The position numbers and the translations under genes are program-made. The notes under the pieces are model-generated. The model made no database searches and was not told the origin of the DNA. It was given only the letters and a program-made list of their open reading frames with translations. From Mycolicibacterium senegalense (GTDB lineage Bacteria > Actinomycetota > Actinomycetes > Mycobacteriales > Mycobacteriaceae), in assembly GCF_019645875.1 (NCBI RefSeq), contig NZ_CP081000.1, positions 2,852,001 through 2,916,000 on the forward strand: a DNA stretch of 64,000 nucleotides, given 5' to 3'. Positions 25,755 through 35,354 of the stretch are shown in pieces (position 1 is the first letter of the stretch; every line of letters starts with the position of its first letter).

Positions 25755-26669
25755 ATGGTCATCCCGATCGATCGCCCCAAGTTGGAGGGCAATATCGCCG
25801 TGGGCGACGGCCGACAGCTCGGGTTCGCCGAATTCGGTGATCCGCAGGGCCGTGCGGTCTTTTGGCTGCACGGCACCCCGGGAGCGCGGCGGCAGATCCC
25901 GACCGAGGCCCGGATCTACGCCGAGCAGCACCACATCCGGCTGATCGGCGTGGACCGTCCCGGCATCGGGTCCTCCACTCCCCACCAATACAACCGGGTG
26001 CTGGATTTCGGTGACGACCTACGCACCATCGCCGACACGTTGGGCATCGACACGATGGCCGTCATCGGGTTGTCCGGTGGCGGGCCCTACACCCTGGCCA
26101 CCGCGGCCGCCATGCCCGACCGGGTGGTGGCGGCCGGGGTACTCGGCGGCGTGGCGCCGATGGTGGGCCCGGATGCCATCAGCAGTCCACTGATGCAGCT
26201 CGGCGCGGCCGTCGCCCCGATCCTGGAGGTGGCGGGCGCACCGATCCGCTTGGCGGCTTCCGGGCTGATCCGGCTGATCCGTCCGGTCGCCTCGCCGGCG
26301 CTCGAGATCTACGCGCGGATCTCCCCCGAGGGCGACCGGCGCATGCTGGCCAGGCCCGAGTTCAAGGCCATGTTCCTCGACGACCTGCTCAACGGCAGCC
26401 GCAAGCAGCTGGCAGCGCCGTTCTACGACATCGTGGTGTTCGAGCGGGACTGGGGTTTCCGGCTCGACGAGGTCAAGGTTCCGGTGCGCTGGTGGCACGG
26501 CGACCACGACCACATCGTGCCGTTCGCACACGGACAGCATGTGGTCTCCCGATTGCCCGACGCGGTGATGACCGAGCTGCCCTACGAAAGCCACCTCGGT
26601 GGACTGGGCTGTGCACAGGAGATCATGGGCACCATGGTCGAGATGTGGGACAAGGCGAAGACGGACTGA
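25755..26669 (+). CDS. Alpha/beta hydrolase
   Basis: A 304-residue hydrolase with the oxyanion-side HGTPG motif near 40, the nucleophile elbow GLSGGG (Ser near 107), an acidic residue in WHGDHDHIVP near 255 and the terminal His in YESHLGG near 284. The cap region carries hydrophobic helices (APIRLAASGLIRLIR), suggesting a lipid-like or membrane-proximal substrate. It follows the aldolase by 31 bp and may share its transcript. Confidence 0.8.
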   Translation: MVIPIDRPKLEGNIAVGDGRQLGFAEFGDPQGRAVFWLHGTPGARRQIPTEARIYAEQHHIRLIGVDRPGIGSSTPHQYNRVLDFGDDLRTIADTLGIDTMAVIGLSGGGPYTLATAAAMPDRVVAAGVLGGVAPMVGPDAISSPLMQLGAAVAPILEVAGAPIRLAASGLIRLIRPVASPALEIYARISPEGDRRMLARPEFKAMFLDDLLNGSRKQLAAPFYDIVVFERDWGFRLDEVKVPVRWWHGDHDHIVPFAHGQHVVSRLPDAVMTELPYESHLGGLGCAQEIMGTMVEMWDKAKTD

Positions 26670-26683
26670 GCCCACCCCGGGGG

Positions 26684-26714
26684 TTGACCTCAACCATTGT
26701 TGAGGGTCGAGGCT
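26684..26714 (+). promoter_or_regulatory. SoxR-type (MerR family) promoter/operator
   Basis: CCTCAA (26688-26693), six bases, then TTGAGG (26700-26705) is the SoxR-box pattern; the arms extend to 7 bp (CCTCAAC / GTTGAGG). It lies in a 19-bp spacer between TTGACC (26684-26689) and GAGGCT (26709-26714), the over-long spacing that MerR-family activators correct. The -10 ends 6 bp before the ATG at 26721, so the mRNA would be leaderless. No merR/soxR gene is nearby. Confidence 0.65.
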
Positions 26715-26720
26715 GTCGTC

Positions 26721-27368
26721 ATGACAACCTCGATGACCCAGATCCGGGCCGACCTGTGGGAAACCCGTACCGACACACCGTTTCCCGGTTTGACCACACA
26801 CTCCTACCTGTGGACCGCGGGCGGGCACAACGCGCTGTTCTACTGCCCCGCCAGTGACGCCGACTTCGCCACACTGGATTCCCTCGGCGGGATCGACGAC
26901 CACTATCTGTCGCACCAGGACGAGGCCGGCCCGATGCTGGCCCGGATCGCCGAACGGTTCGGTGCCCGGTTGCATGCGCCCGCCGCCGAACGCGAGACGA
27001 TCGGCCGGCACCGCCCGATCGACGTACCGCTGTCGACCCGCCATGTCGATGACCGCGGCGTCGAGGTGATCCCCACTCCCGGACACACCCCCGGCAGCAC
27101 GAGCTATCTGGTCGAAGGTGCACGGGGCCGGTACCTGTTCACCGGGGACACCATGTTCGTCGCCGCAGACGGCCGGTGGTCGACATTCGTGATTCCCGGC
27201 ATCGGCGACTCCGCGGCCATGACCGATAGCCTGCACGTGCTGGCGAGCTTGCGGCCCGATGTCGTCATCTCGAGCGCTTATGGGGCGCGTGCCGTCACGG
27301 TCCTCGACGAGGGCGCCTGGCCGGCCTGCGTGGAGGAGGCACTGGCGTCGATTCCGGTGAACCGGTGA
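26721..27368 (+). CDS. MBL-fold metallo-hydrolase
   Basis: A 215-residue protein with part of the metallo-beta-lactamase signature: TPGHTPGSTSYLVEG near residue 120 and FTGDTMFV near 145. The usual N-terminal HxHxDH motif is altered; the expected place reads DDHYLSHQDEAGP, which keeps H and D ligands in a variant arrangement. It probably binds metal and hydrolyses or oxidises a small thiol or ester substrate. The SoxR-type box in front suggests redox control. Confidence 0.75.
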   Translation: MTTSMTQIRADLWETRTDTPFPGLTTHSYLWTAGGHNALFYCPASDADFATLDSLGGIDDHYLSHQDEAGPMLARIAERFGARLHAPAAERETIGRHRPIDVPLSTRHVDDRGVEVIPTPGHTPGSTSYLVEGARGRYLFTGDTMFVAADGRWSTFVIPGIGDSAAMTDSLHVLASLRPDVVISSAYGARAVTVLDEGAWPACVEEALASIPVNR

Positions 27369-27458
27369 GTTTCGAGTAGCGAACTACGCTAGGCCCGGCT
27401 GCAGCCCGTTTCCATACTTCGAACAACTGGCGATGTGCCAGCGGTCCGGAGGTCGGCA

Positions 27459-28835
27459 ATGGCAACGATCGGCACACACGCAGTAGTACTGGGCGCGAGC
27501 ATGGGCGGTCTGCTGGCGGCGCGGGCGCTGGCTGAGTTCTTCGACACCGTCACGCTCGTGGAGCGCGACGAATTGCCCGACGGTCCGGCCCAACGGCGGG
27601 GCGTCCCGCAGGGACGGCACGCCCACGGACTGCTCAGCGGCGGTCTGCAAGCGATGGGCGAGTTGTTTCCCGGGCTTCCCGAGGACCTGGCCGCCGACGG
27701 TGCGACCGTGCTCGAAGGCACGAATCTGGCTCTGGTGTCGCTCACATTCGGCGGCCATCGACTCAATCTCGACGGACAACCGTCCAAACCGATCTCGTCG
27801 TATCTGGCCAGCCGACCGTTCCTGGAGTCGCACGTGCGCGACCGGGTGCGCGCCATCGGCAATATCCGCATCCTCGACGGGCACGACGCCGTCGAGTTGC
27901 TGATGGATGACCACCGGCGGGTGACCAGCGTCCTCGCGGCTCCTCGAGGCGGTGGCCCCGGACAGGCGATCACCGCCGATCTGATCGTCGATGCGATGGG
28001 CCGCGCCGGGCGTACGCCGGCGTTTCTGGAGAGCGCGGGCTTCGGACGTCCCGCCGAGGACCGAATCCCGGTGCACGTGGCCTATTCCAGCCAATTGATG
28101 CGCTTGGGGGCCGACGCTCCCCGCGATCGGCTCACCCTGGTCGGGGCAGTTCCGGAAAGACCCTGCGCCGGTTCGTTGTTCGCCTACGAAGACGACACCT
28201 GGCTGCTCACCACCGCGGGCCTGAACGGTCACGAGCCGCCGGCCGACCTGGACGGCATGATCGAATTCGTCGAGGATCTGTTTCCCGCCGAAACCGTCGC
28301 GGCCCTGCGCAGTGCGCAGCCGCTGGGGCCGGTCGCCACGTTCCGCTATCCGGCGAGCGTGCGCCGACGCTACGAGCGCATGCCCCGGTTCCCCGACGGT
28401 CTGCTGGTCTTCGGTGACGCGATCTGCAGCTTCAACCCGGTCTACGGACAAGGCATGTCGGTGGCCGCACTCGAGGCGCTGGCGCTGCGCGACTGCCTGA
28501 CCCGGGGAGCCGACGACCTGGGCCGCAGATTCCTGCGCGCCGCGGCCGGCTGCGTCAATACCGCATGGCAGATGGCCTGCGGCGCCGATCTGGCCCTGCC
28601 GCAGATCCCGGGGCACCGCCCGGTCTCGGTGCGGCTGTCCAACTGGTACACCGAGCGGGTGCTCACCGCCGCCGAGCACGACCCGGTGGTCACCGAGGCG
28701 TTCTTCCGGGTGATGAACCTCGTCGATCCGCCCAGCCGCCTGATGCATCCGTCCATCGTGCGGCGGCTGGCCATCGGCGCGTCCAGGCGCTCGCGCCAGT
28801 CGGCGCTCGGCGAAGCAGTCGTCGCGCGAACCTGA
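27459..28835 (+). CDS. FAD-dependent monooxygenase/oxidoreductase
   Basis: A 458-residue flavoprotein. The dinucleotide-binding motif GASMGGLLAARALAEFF begins near residue 12, an internal DAMGRAGRTP segment lies near 180, and the second FAD motif is LVFGDAICSFNPVYGQGMS near 315. This layout belongs to the group of geranylgeranyl-reductase-like and PHBH-like hydroxylases. The substrate is unknown. A GGAGG site lies before the ATG. It stands alone and ends 10 bp before the convergent cinA stop. Confidence 0.8.
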   Translation: MATIGTHAVVLGASMGGLLAARALAEFFDTVTLVERDELPDGPAQRRGVPQGRHAHGLLSGGLQAMGELFPGLPEDLAADGATVLEGTNLALVSLTFGGHRLNLDGQPSKPISSYLASRPFLESHVRDRVRAIGNIRILDGHDAVELLMDDHRRVTSVLAAPRGGGPGQAITADLIVDAMGRAGRTPAFLESAGFGRPAEDRIPVHVAYSSQLMRLGADAPRDRLTLVGAVPERPCAGSLFAYEDDTWLLTTAGLNGHEPPADLDGMIEFVEDLFPAETVAALRSAQPLGPVATFRYPASVRRRYERMPRFPDGLLVFGDAICSFNPVYGQGMSVAALEALALRDCLTRGADDLGRRFLRAAAGCVNTAWQMACGADLALPQIPGHRPVSVRLSNWYTERVLTAAEHDPVVTEAFFRVMNLVDPPSRLMHPSIVRRLAIGASRRSRQSALGEAVVART

Positions 28836-28845
28836 GGGCGTGCGG

Positions 28846-30117
28846 CTACTCGCCGATTCCGGTGAGAGCCCGGCGCAGCAGGTGCATGGCCACCGTGGTG
28901 GCCCGTTCCCGGATATCGGCGCGATCACCCGGCAGACGCAGGGTGCGGGTGATCGCCGTCGACCCCGACCGAACCGCGAAACACACGGTGCCGACCGGCT
29001 TTTCCGGACTACCGCCATCCGGGCCGGCGATACCGCTGATGGCCACCGCGGTATCAGCGCCGAAATGGTGCAGCGCGCCGGTGACCATCGACTCGACCAC
29101 CGGTTCGGACACCGCTCCGTGCTCGGTGATCAGAAGCGGATCAACGTTGAGCAGTTCAGCTTTCGCCTCATTCGAGTAGCTGACCACCCCGCCGGCGAGG
29201 TATTCCGAGCAACCCGGGATGTCAGCCAGACGAGCAGCCAGCAGCCCGGCCGTACACGATTCCGCGGTGGCGATCCGATGCCCGGCAAGCAGTCCGGCCA
29301 CCTGCTGATCCACGGTCGTGCCGTCCTCGGAGTAGAGAGCGGCACCGTGCCGGTCGCGCAGCAACGTCAGCAGGGCCTGGTAAGCCGCGGCCGAGCCGGG
29401 CTCGTAGCGGGTGACGATCTCCAGTTCACCGCGGCGCAGGCAGGTGGTGATCTCGAGATCGCCGAAACCCGCGATCGTGCCCTCGGCGTCGCGCAGCGTC
29501 TCCGCCAGGCCGGACTCGGCCAAGCCGAACATCCGCACCGTCTCCTGGCGGTAGTGGGTACGTCCCGAAATCGCCTGCTGCACAGCCTCTGTCGCGACAG
29601 CCGTGCGCCACATGGGCTGCAATTCGCGCGGCGGGCCGGGCAGCACGACCACCGTGGGACTGCCGCCCACGACGACGCCGGGAGCGGTACCCACCGGCGC
29701 GAGAACCTCGGCACCGGCGGGCACCATGGCCTGCTTGCGGTTGGCCGCGCGCACCGCGTCGAAATCCACTCCGGGCCGGTCGCCGATCAGCTTGCGCAGG
29801 ATCGCCGCGATCCGCTCCTCCATGGCCGCGTCGAGAACGAGTTCACGACCACAGAACTCGGCGACGGTCGCCACGGTGAGATCGTCGGCCGTCGGCCCGA
29901 GGCCACCGCTGGTCACGATCAGGTCCACACCTTCGGCGGCCAGGAAACTCAGCTGCGCCGCGATGTCCCGGGGACGGTCGCCGCAGATGGTGATGTGGGC
30001 GAGCTCCACCCCGAGCTCGAGAAGCTGGTCGGCCAGCCAGGGGCCGTTGCGGTCCTGAACCCTTCCGGTGAGTACTTCGGTTCCGGTAACGACGATGCCT
30101 GCACGTGCGCTCACCAC
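28846..30117 (-). CDS. cinA: CinA family protein (competence/damage-inducible; NMN amidohydrolase domain)
   Basis: A 423-residue protein matching mycobacterial CinA (Rv1901) throughout. The N-terminal MoaB-like domain carries [21 protein letters not shown] and [11 protein letters not shown]. The C-terminal PncC-type domain carries [15 protein letters not shown] and [10 protein letters not shown]. The C-terminal domain deamidates nicotinamide mononucleotide and the N-terminal domain acts as an ADP-ribose pyrophosphatase in other bacteria. Two GTG codons in a row (30117 and 30114) are possible starts; no strong ribosome binding site separates them. Confidence 0.9.
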   Translation of the reverse strand: MVSARAGIVVTGTEVLTGRVQDRNGPWLADQLLELGVELAHITICGDRPRDIAAQLSFLAAEGVDLIVTSGGLGPTADDLTVATVAEFCGRELVLDAAMEERIAAILRKLIGDRPGVDFDAVRAANRKQAMVPAGAEVLAPVGTAPGVVVGGSPTVVVLPGPPRELQPMWRTAVATEAVQQAISGRTHYRQETVRMFGLAESGLAETLRDAEGTIAGFGDLEITTCLRRGELEIVTRYEPGSAAAYQALLTLLRDRHGAALYSEDGTTVDQQVAGLLAGHRIATAESCTAGLLAARLADIPGCSEYLAGGVVSYSNEAKAELLNVDPLLITEHGAVSEPVVESMVTGALHHFGADTAVAISGIAGPDGGSPEKPVGTVCFAVRSGSTAITRTLRLPGDRADIRERATTVAMHLLRRALTGIGE

Positions 30118-30149
30118 GTGAACACTACGCAGCAGCCCGGCGGCCACGA

Positions 30150-31385
30150 TCAGAAGCTGTAGCCCAATTCCGCCGGAACGTCACTCGCGAAGGCCGCACC
30201 GAGCCGCCGCACCACCTCTGAGTCCTTGCCACGCAACCGGTTCGCGGCGACGAACGCCTGAGGGCGGTGGCTGCCCAGGTACAGGCTGCCCAGGACGTCG
30301 AGGTCGAGTTCGATGTCAGCAGAAGCATCGGTCGGCGTGCACCGGGCCTGACCGTCGCGAATCTGCAGGGAGAAGCGTCCGCCGTCACCGCGGAAACCGT
30401 CGGTCACCTCCAGCACGGCGTCGAGGTCGGCCTGATACCGGCGGCCCTGCAGGGCAACCGGGATGTTCATGATCCGGACCCACAGATCGTCGCTGCTGGA
30501 CGTCACCCGCGCCAGCCGCGGATTGGTCAGCAGGTAAGGCAGCGGGTCGCCCGGATGGGTCCAGATGCTCACCTTCTCCATCAGGTCCATTCCCAGCAGC
30601 GCCCGCCAGAGGGCGATGTAGGCATCCGTGGTCACCGCGGTCACCTCTCGTACTCGCAGCGACCTGGACTCCTCTCCGTGTACCCGGTACAGCGCGTAGC
30701 CGTCGGGGTGCAGGAAGGCGAACAGCTCGGACCCACCGTCGCGGGTGTTCTCCCGGTCGGCCAGGACGTCGTCCCACAGCGCGGTCGGGCAGGCCAGCCC
30801 GCCCGGCGTCCGCTGCCGCCAGCGCTCGTAGATCTCGGCGAACGTATCGCGGTGATCGGCGGGTTTGACCAGGCGCACACCGCCCGGGTCGGGCACGCCG
30901 GCGTGGAACTGAGCGAACCTGCGATCGATCGTCATCAGATGCACAGTGGTGGCCGGGCCATAGCCGAACCGCCCGTAGATTCCGCCTTCGCTCGCGGTGA
31001 GGGCCGCTATCGGGTACTGCGCATCGGCGATCCGCTGGTGCAACTCGGTGTACATCGAGCGCAGGATCCCGCGCCGTCGATGGGTGGGCGCCACTGCCAC
31101 ATAGCTGATGCCGGCCGCGGGCAGCAGTGCCCCGCCCGGGACGGTGAGCGTGAGATCGAGGTAGATCGACTGCCCGACGATGTCGCCGTCACCGGCACGC
31201 ATCACCACGCCGCCGCCGGGTGGCACCATCTGCTGCCACGCCGCCATTGAATCCGGGTGGTTCACCTCACCGAACGCGGTGTTGCCGAGCAGCGCCATGC
31301 CCGCCCAGTCGGCGTCGGTGACGGTGTCCAGCTTGAGTGTTGTTGCCGAAGCAGCGTTGTCGATCACGGAATCCGACAGTGCCAC
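30150..31385 (-). CDS. eis: Eis family N-acetyltransferase
   Basis: A 411-residue GNAT protein with the Eis three-domain plan. The acetyl-CoA site is [20 protein letters not shown] (about residues 96-115), followed by [16 protein letters not shown], a second GNAT-like region, and a sterol-carrier-like C-terminal domain ([13 protein letters not shown]). The terminal Phe carboxylate, which acts as the base in Eis, is conserved (ends GYSF). Eis acetylates aminoglycosides and host or own proteins. The start is a GTG, and the gene lies 32 bp upstream of cinA on the same strand. Confidence 0.9.
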   Translation of the reverse strand: MALSDSVIDNAASATTLKLDTVTDADWAGMALLGNTAFGEVNHPDSMAAWQQMVPPGGGVVMRAGDGDIVGQSIYLDLTLTVPGGALLPAAGISYVAVAPTHRRRGILRSMYTELHQRIADAQYPIAALTASEGGIYGRFGYGPATTVHLMTIDRRFAQFHAGVPDPGGVRLVKPADHRDTFAEIYERWRQRTPGGLACPTALWDDVLADRENTRDGGSELFAFLHPDGYALYRVHGEESRSLRVREVTAVTTDAYIALWRALLGMDLMEKVSIWTHPGDPLPYLLTNPRLARVTSSSDDLWVRIMNIPVALQGRRYQADLDAVLEVTDGFRGDGGRFSLQIRDGQARCTPTDASADIELDLDVLGSLYLGSHRPQAFVAANRLRGKDSEVVRRLGAAFASDVPAELGYSF

Positions 31386-31442
31386 ACCGTCAGCGGCCGT
31401 GGCGACCGATTTTCGGCCCGCGAGATCGGGCCGACCGGCGAC

Positions 31443-31667
31443 TCAGCGCTTGAGCCACCCGTTCAAGGTCGCCAGTTCGCGGGTGTAGGTGGTCATGATG
31501 TCGTCCTGGTACAGCGTCGCCCCGCTGATCGTGTCGGCGCCCTGCCACACCACTCTGATCCGGTTGGCGCCGCGCTGGTAGACGTCCACCCGGTCGACGT
31601 CACGATGCAGCCATCCGCCGCTCTCGGCCAACTGGCTGATCTCATGGCGCTCATCGGTTGTGGTCAT
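31443..31667 (-). CDS. Small conserved hypothetical protein
   Basis: A 74-residue soluble protein with a mixed strand-and-helix pattern (VDVYQRGANRIRVVWQG, then DIMTTYTRELATLNGWLKR). It lies between the GH2 gene and eis on the same strand. The ATG at 31667 follows a GTG one codon upstream; either could be used. I do not recognise the family. Confidence 0.6.
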   Translation of the reverse strand: MTTTDERHEISQLAESGGWLHRDVDRVDVYQRGANRIRVVWQGADTISGATLYQDDIMTTYTRELATLNGWLKR

Positions 31668-31676
31668 CACCCGATC

Positions 31677-34418
31677 CTATCGTCGTGCCCGCTGGTCGAT
31701 CGGTACCACCGTCGGCGCACTGTTGTAGCCGCTGACGCGGACCCAGTTGGCCGCGGGCTCCGAGCCCGTCACCGTGCCGGTCACCTCCACCGTCTCCCCT
31801 GGATAGACGGTGACGTAATTGTCGGAGTATTCGATCGGCAGGATCTCGTCACCGTCATGGGTGGTGGTGATCTCGGCGCGTTCGAAGAACGCGATCCCAC
31901 GTCCGGGATTGTGCAGCCGGATCTGCACGCTCGCACCGCCGCCGGAAGAGTCGTTCCGGTGCGCGGTCACCTGCAGCCGGGTCTGCGGCATCGTGTTCAG
32001 CGGGGTCATATCGGCCCAGCTGCTCTGCACCAGGTCGAACGCCTGGTCGTTGACGGGTGGGCCGACGTCATCGAGTTGCTGCGACTGCCAGTAGGTGTTG
32101 TCGGCGACGACGCCGCCGTTCTCGTCGAGCAGTTCAGCTCGGATGAACACCACCGGCGAGTCGAGGGCCAGCCGCGGCAGCGACAACCCCGGCACGACGC
32201 CGTTGGACGGCACGGCCGGCACGTCGGCGCCCCGGTCGTCGCGCACCCGGCCGGTCAGGTCGTAGGTCCGCACCCGAACCCGCAGGCCGGTCCGCTCCTG
32301 CGCGGACTGGTTGACCACGCTCACGTGGGCGGTGTCGTGATCGCCGGTGGCATACGCGTCGAACACCACCGAGAGCGGGCGCAAACCCTTCTTCGCGCCG
32401 TAATAGGCGCCGCCGGGTCGCAGGTAGTAGTCGAAGAGGTGCCCGAAGAACGACGGCCAGTGGTTGTTGAGCATCCAGTAGATGGTCATCTTGTGGTTGT
32501 CCCACCCGCCGGCCGCGAACGCCTCGAACTGCGCGCGGGTGGACTCGTAATGCGCCAGTTGGGCCTTGCGGGCGAATTCCTCTGCGCTACCCGACGATCC
32601 GTAGCGCTGCATCACCGCGGTGCGGATGCTCTCCAGGGCGGCGTTGCTCGGGTTGGCCCCGGCGTGGAAGTACCACGCTTCGTTGATCGGCCAGAGTTTG
32701 TCCTTGGGGATGAACTTCTGCAGGCTGGCGAACGGCGGGATGTGCTCGTTGTCGCCCTGTTCGGCGTTGGAGCCGCGGGTGGCCTGGTAGCGGCCGCTGA
32801 ACCAATAGCTCGGCGGGCGCCAGGTGTAGGGGCCTGCCATGTGGATGCCGTCCCAGTCAGGTTCCCCGTTGGCGTCGCGCGCCAAGGAGGAAACGGTGTC
32901 GACGACGGTGTTGGGCCAGTGCAGATCGCGCAGGATGCCGTGATAGCCCGCGAGCACCGGCGCCGGCGGCTTGCCGTCGCTGCCGTTGGCCCAGAGGAAC
33001 GCCGACGCGTGCCCGCGTAGCGACAGGATCTGCGAGCGCATGCTCTCGTCGGCCACCCGCCGGTCCTCGTCGTCCCACTGCCACCACTTCTCCCACTGGT
33101 TGCAGCACATCCAGCCGTACATCAGCGGGATGCCGAGTTCGTCGGCCCGCTCGATGATGTTGTCGCCCGGGAACTTTCCCTCCAGACGCAGCATGTTCAA
33201 TCCCAGATCCCGGACGTACCCGAGGATGACGTCCTCACGCTGCGGGTCGTAGGAGAACAACAGGTCGGGTGTGTACGCGGCGCCCCGGACCAGAAAATCA
33301 CGCCCGTTCACGGTCAGGTAGAAACTCCCGCCGCGGCCCAGGTCGGGAAACTGCTCGTCAGCGTCGCGGTGCTGCGCCACGGTGCGGATGCCGAACCGGG
33401 ACTCCAGGGTGTCGGTGGCCCGGCCGTACCGTAGAAATTCCAACCGCAGGTCATACAGATCGGGCCGGCCCATGGTGTAGGGCCACCACAGATCCGGGTT
33501 GCTGACCCGCAGCGCCGCGAAAGTATCTGGATCGAACCGGATTTCACGCTTCTCCCCCGGTGCCAGGCTGACCGCTTGATCCACCGAGATGGCCGGTTTG
33601 CCGGGCCGGCTGATCCGGGCCCGCACCACGCCGCGCATCGGGGTATCGGCCGTGTTGTGGATGTCGGAGTAGACGGTGAGCCGGGCCGAGTCGGTGGCGG
33701 GCAGCGGCAGCTCCGTGGTGACCAGCGGGTCGCTGAGCACAACCTGTCCCGAGTAGCTGAGGTACACGGGTTTGAAGATGCCCGCATTGCGGTCGGCCAC
33801 ATAGGAATTGCCGCGCAGCGGGTTCTTACCCGGGCCCTGGTAACCGATGCGGTTCCAGTTGAGCCAATCCCACCAGCTGTCGGCCAGCTCGACACCGTCG
33901 ATGTCCTGCAGCGACTGCTCGGGCGTCACCTTGACCGCCAGCGTGTTGACGCCGCCGGGGTTGATCCATTCGGTCGCGTCGATCTCGTGGATCGTGTGCA
34001 TGCCCACCAGCAGGGAATTGCCGGCGATCATGGTGCCGTTGAGCCACACCTCGGCGCGGTAGTTGATGCCCGGGAAATCCAGCCGGTAGCTCGAGCTGCC
34101 CTGCGGTGCGGTGAATGTCGTGCGGTACCACCAGTCCTGCCGGAACAGGTCGTCGGGCACATCGGCCAGGTTGTCACCCACGTACAGGTCGGGATAGGTG
34201 CCGTCGGCCTGGAGTGCGGCGAGCACGGTGGACGGCATCTGCTCGACCGGATGCCAGTCGGCTTTCACCTCGCCGGGTCTGGACATGGCCGCGCCGTCGG
34301 CGGTAACGGTGCGCGCCGAGGCCAGCTGCCAGCCCTGCGCCAGTTCCATCCGCCCGGACGGTGGCTCTGGCTTGGCGAACGGCGGGAAGTCCGCCGCGCA
34401 CAGCGACAGCACCAGCAC
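31677..34418 (-). CDS. Glycoside hydrolase family 2, exo-beta-D-glucosaminidase-like, exported
   Basis: At least 913 residues with the GH2 order: a sugar-binding jelly roll (about 50-200, NYRAEVWLNGTMIAG), an immunoglobulin-like domain, the TIM barrel (about 360-640) and C-terminal beta domains. The likely acid/base is the Asp of LWANGSDGKPP and the nucleophile the Glu of GSNAEQGDN, as in CsxA-type exo-glucosaminidases rather than classical N-E galactosidases. It probably trims glucosamine from chitosan-like or host glycans. The GTG at 34418 falls inside the hydrophobic signal. In-frame sequence continues upstream to an ATT at 34481 behind a GAGGAG site, which would restore a full signal peptide. 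Confidence 0.8.
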   Translation of the reverse strand: MLVLSLCAADFPPFAKPEPPSGRMELAQGWQLASARTVTADGAAMSRPGEVKADWHPVEQMPSTVLAALQADGTYPDLYVGDNLADVPDDLFRQDWWYRTTFTAPQGSSSYRLDFPGINYRAEVWLNGTMIAGNSLLVGMHTIHEIDATEWINPGGVNTLAVKVTPEQSLQDIDGVELADSWWDWLNWNRIGYQGPGKNPLRGNSYVADRNAGIFKPVYLSYSGQVVLSDPLVTTELPLPATDSARLTVYSDIHNTADTPMRGVVRARISRPGKPAISVDQAVSLAPGEKREIRFDPDTFAALRVSNPDLWWPYTMGRPDLYDLRLEFLRYGRATDTLESRFGIRTVAQHRDADEQFPDLGRGGSFYLTVNGRDFLVRGAAYTPDLLFSYDPQREDVILGYVRDLGLNMLRLEGKFPGDNIIERADELGIPLMYGWMCCNQWEKWWQWDDEDRRVADESMRSQILSLRGHASAFLWANGSDGKPPAPVLAGYHGILRDLHWPNTVVDTVSSLARDANGEPDWDGIHMAGPYTWRPPSYWFSGRYQATRGSNAEQGDNEHIPPFASLQKFIPKDKLWPINEAWYFHAGANPSNAALESIRTAVMQRYGSSGSAEEFARKAQLAHYESTRAQFEAFAAGGWDNHKMTIYWMLNNHWPSFFGHLFDYYLRPGGAYYGAKKGLRPLSVVFDAYATGDHDTAHVSVVNQSAQERTGLRVRVRTYDLTGRVRDDRGADVPAVPSNGVVPGLSLPRLALDSPVVFIRAELLDENGGVVADNTYWQSQQLDDVGPPVNDQAFDLVQSSWADMTPLNTMPQTRLQVTAHRNDSSGGGASVQIRLHNPGRGIAFFERAEITTTHDGDEILPIEYSDNYVTVYPGETVEVTGTVTGSEPAANWVRVSGYNSAPTVVPIDQRARR

Positions 34419-34478
34419 TGCGACGACCAGGCCGACGAAACCCGTGACGCTCAGGCCGGCGCGGCGATTCCGGGCGGA

Positions 34479-34493
34479 AATGGGCAGCTCCTC
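34479..34493 (-). promoter_or_regulatory. Ribosome binding site and possible ATT start for the GH2 gene
   Basis: On the minus strand GAGGAG (34493-34488) is followed by six bases and then ATT (34481-34479), in frame with the GH2 gene. Starting there adds 21 residues with an Arg-rich n-region (SARNRRAG) and a complete hydrophobic core. No ATG, GTG or TTG occurs in frame between this site and 34418. Confidence 0.45.
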
Positions 34494-34584
34494 ACAGACC
34501 GGTCAGGTGGCACCGTGTCGGCGAGTCGATGCCCTGCCGGGTCATTCTGCCGTGGTCCGTACCGCCGCGTGCGGCCGGTGCGGA

Positions 34585-35322
34585 TCAGAGCTTGTGCGGT
34601 ACGTCGTTGACGATGCCGCCGTCCATGACGAACTCAGCGCCCGTGGCGTACCGGGACTCGTCGCTGGCCAGGAACACGACGAAGGTGGACACCTCGTCGG
34701 GCTGGCCCGGCCGGCCCAGCGGAATGCTGAGCATGTCCTCGGGGAAGTGCTCGGTCATCGGGGTGCGGATGAAACCGGGGTGGATCGAGTTGACCCGGAT
34801 CTGCTTGGCACCGAGCTCCAGCGCCGCAGACTTGGTCAGACCGCGCACCGCCCACTTGGATGCGACATACGGATGCACCATGGCCGCGCCGCGCAATCCC
34901 TCGATGGACGACACGTTGATGATCGAGCCGCCGCCCGCGGCTTTCATCGCCTTGACACACGCCTGCATCCCCAGGAAGGTGCCGGTCAGGTTGACGTCGA
35001 TCACCTTCTGCCACTGGGCCATGTCGAACTTGCCGATCTGGCCGAGCGCGACGATCCCGGCATTGTTCACCAGAACATTGAGCAGGCCGAACTCCGACGT
35101 GGCGGTTTCCACCGCGGCGTTCCACTGGTCTTCTTCGGTGACGTCGAGATGCACGTAGCGGACCGAATCGCCGAGCTCGGCGGCCAGCTTCTTACCGTCG
35201 TCGTCGAGGATGTCCCCGATCACCACCTTGGCACCCTCGGCGACCAGCGCCCGGGCGTGCTCCGCGCCCATGCCCCGCGCGCCGCCACTGATGAGTGCCA
35301 CTTTTCCGTCTACCCGTCCCAT
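34585..35322 (-). CDS. FabG3-like SDR hydroxysteroid dehydrogenase
   Basis: A 245-residue classical SDR. The cofactor motif is SGGARGMGAEHARAL near 14, NNAG near 90, the catalytic Ser is in INVSSIEGLRG near 141, and YVASK provides Tyr and Lys near 154-158. It resembles Rv2002 (FabG3, 20-beta/3-alpha hydroxysteroid dehydrogenase), including ISSIEGL-type and SIHPGFIRTPMT segments. It would interconvert steroid hydroxyl and keto groups with NAD(H). It is divergent from the DapB-like gene with a perfect KstR-type box between them. Confidence 0.85.
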   Translation of the reverse strand: MGRVDGKVALISGGARGMGAEHARALVAEGAKVVIGDILDDDGKKLAAELGDSVRYVHLDVTEEDQWNAAVETATSEFGLLNVLVNNAGIVALGQIGKFDMAQWQKVIDVNLTGTFLGMQACVKAMKAAGGGSIINVSSIEGLRGAAMVHPYVASKWAVRGLTKSAALELGAKQIRVNSIHPGFIRTPMTEHFPEDMLSIPLGRPGQPDEVSTFVVFLASDESRYATGAEFVMDGGIVNDVPHKL

Positions 35323-35354
35323 GACGGGTGAGGCTACCGCGTGCGGCTTGAAAT

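Noticed and set aside
23834..25876. A 680-codon open frame on the minus strand across the amidase and aldolase
   Set aside because: It is a GC-rich shadow frame: it reads through two well-supported plus-strand genes, is rich in low-information His/Arg/Gly sequence and matches no family.
31257..33020. A 587-codon plus-strand frame over the GH2 and eis region
   Set aside because: It is antisense to two recognised genes and has no domain-like sequence.
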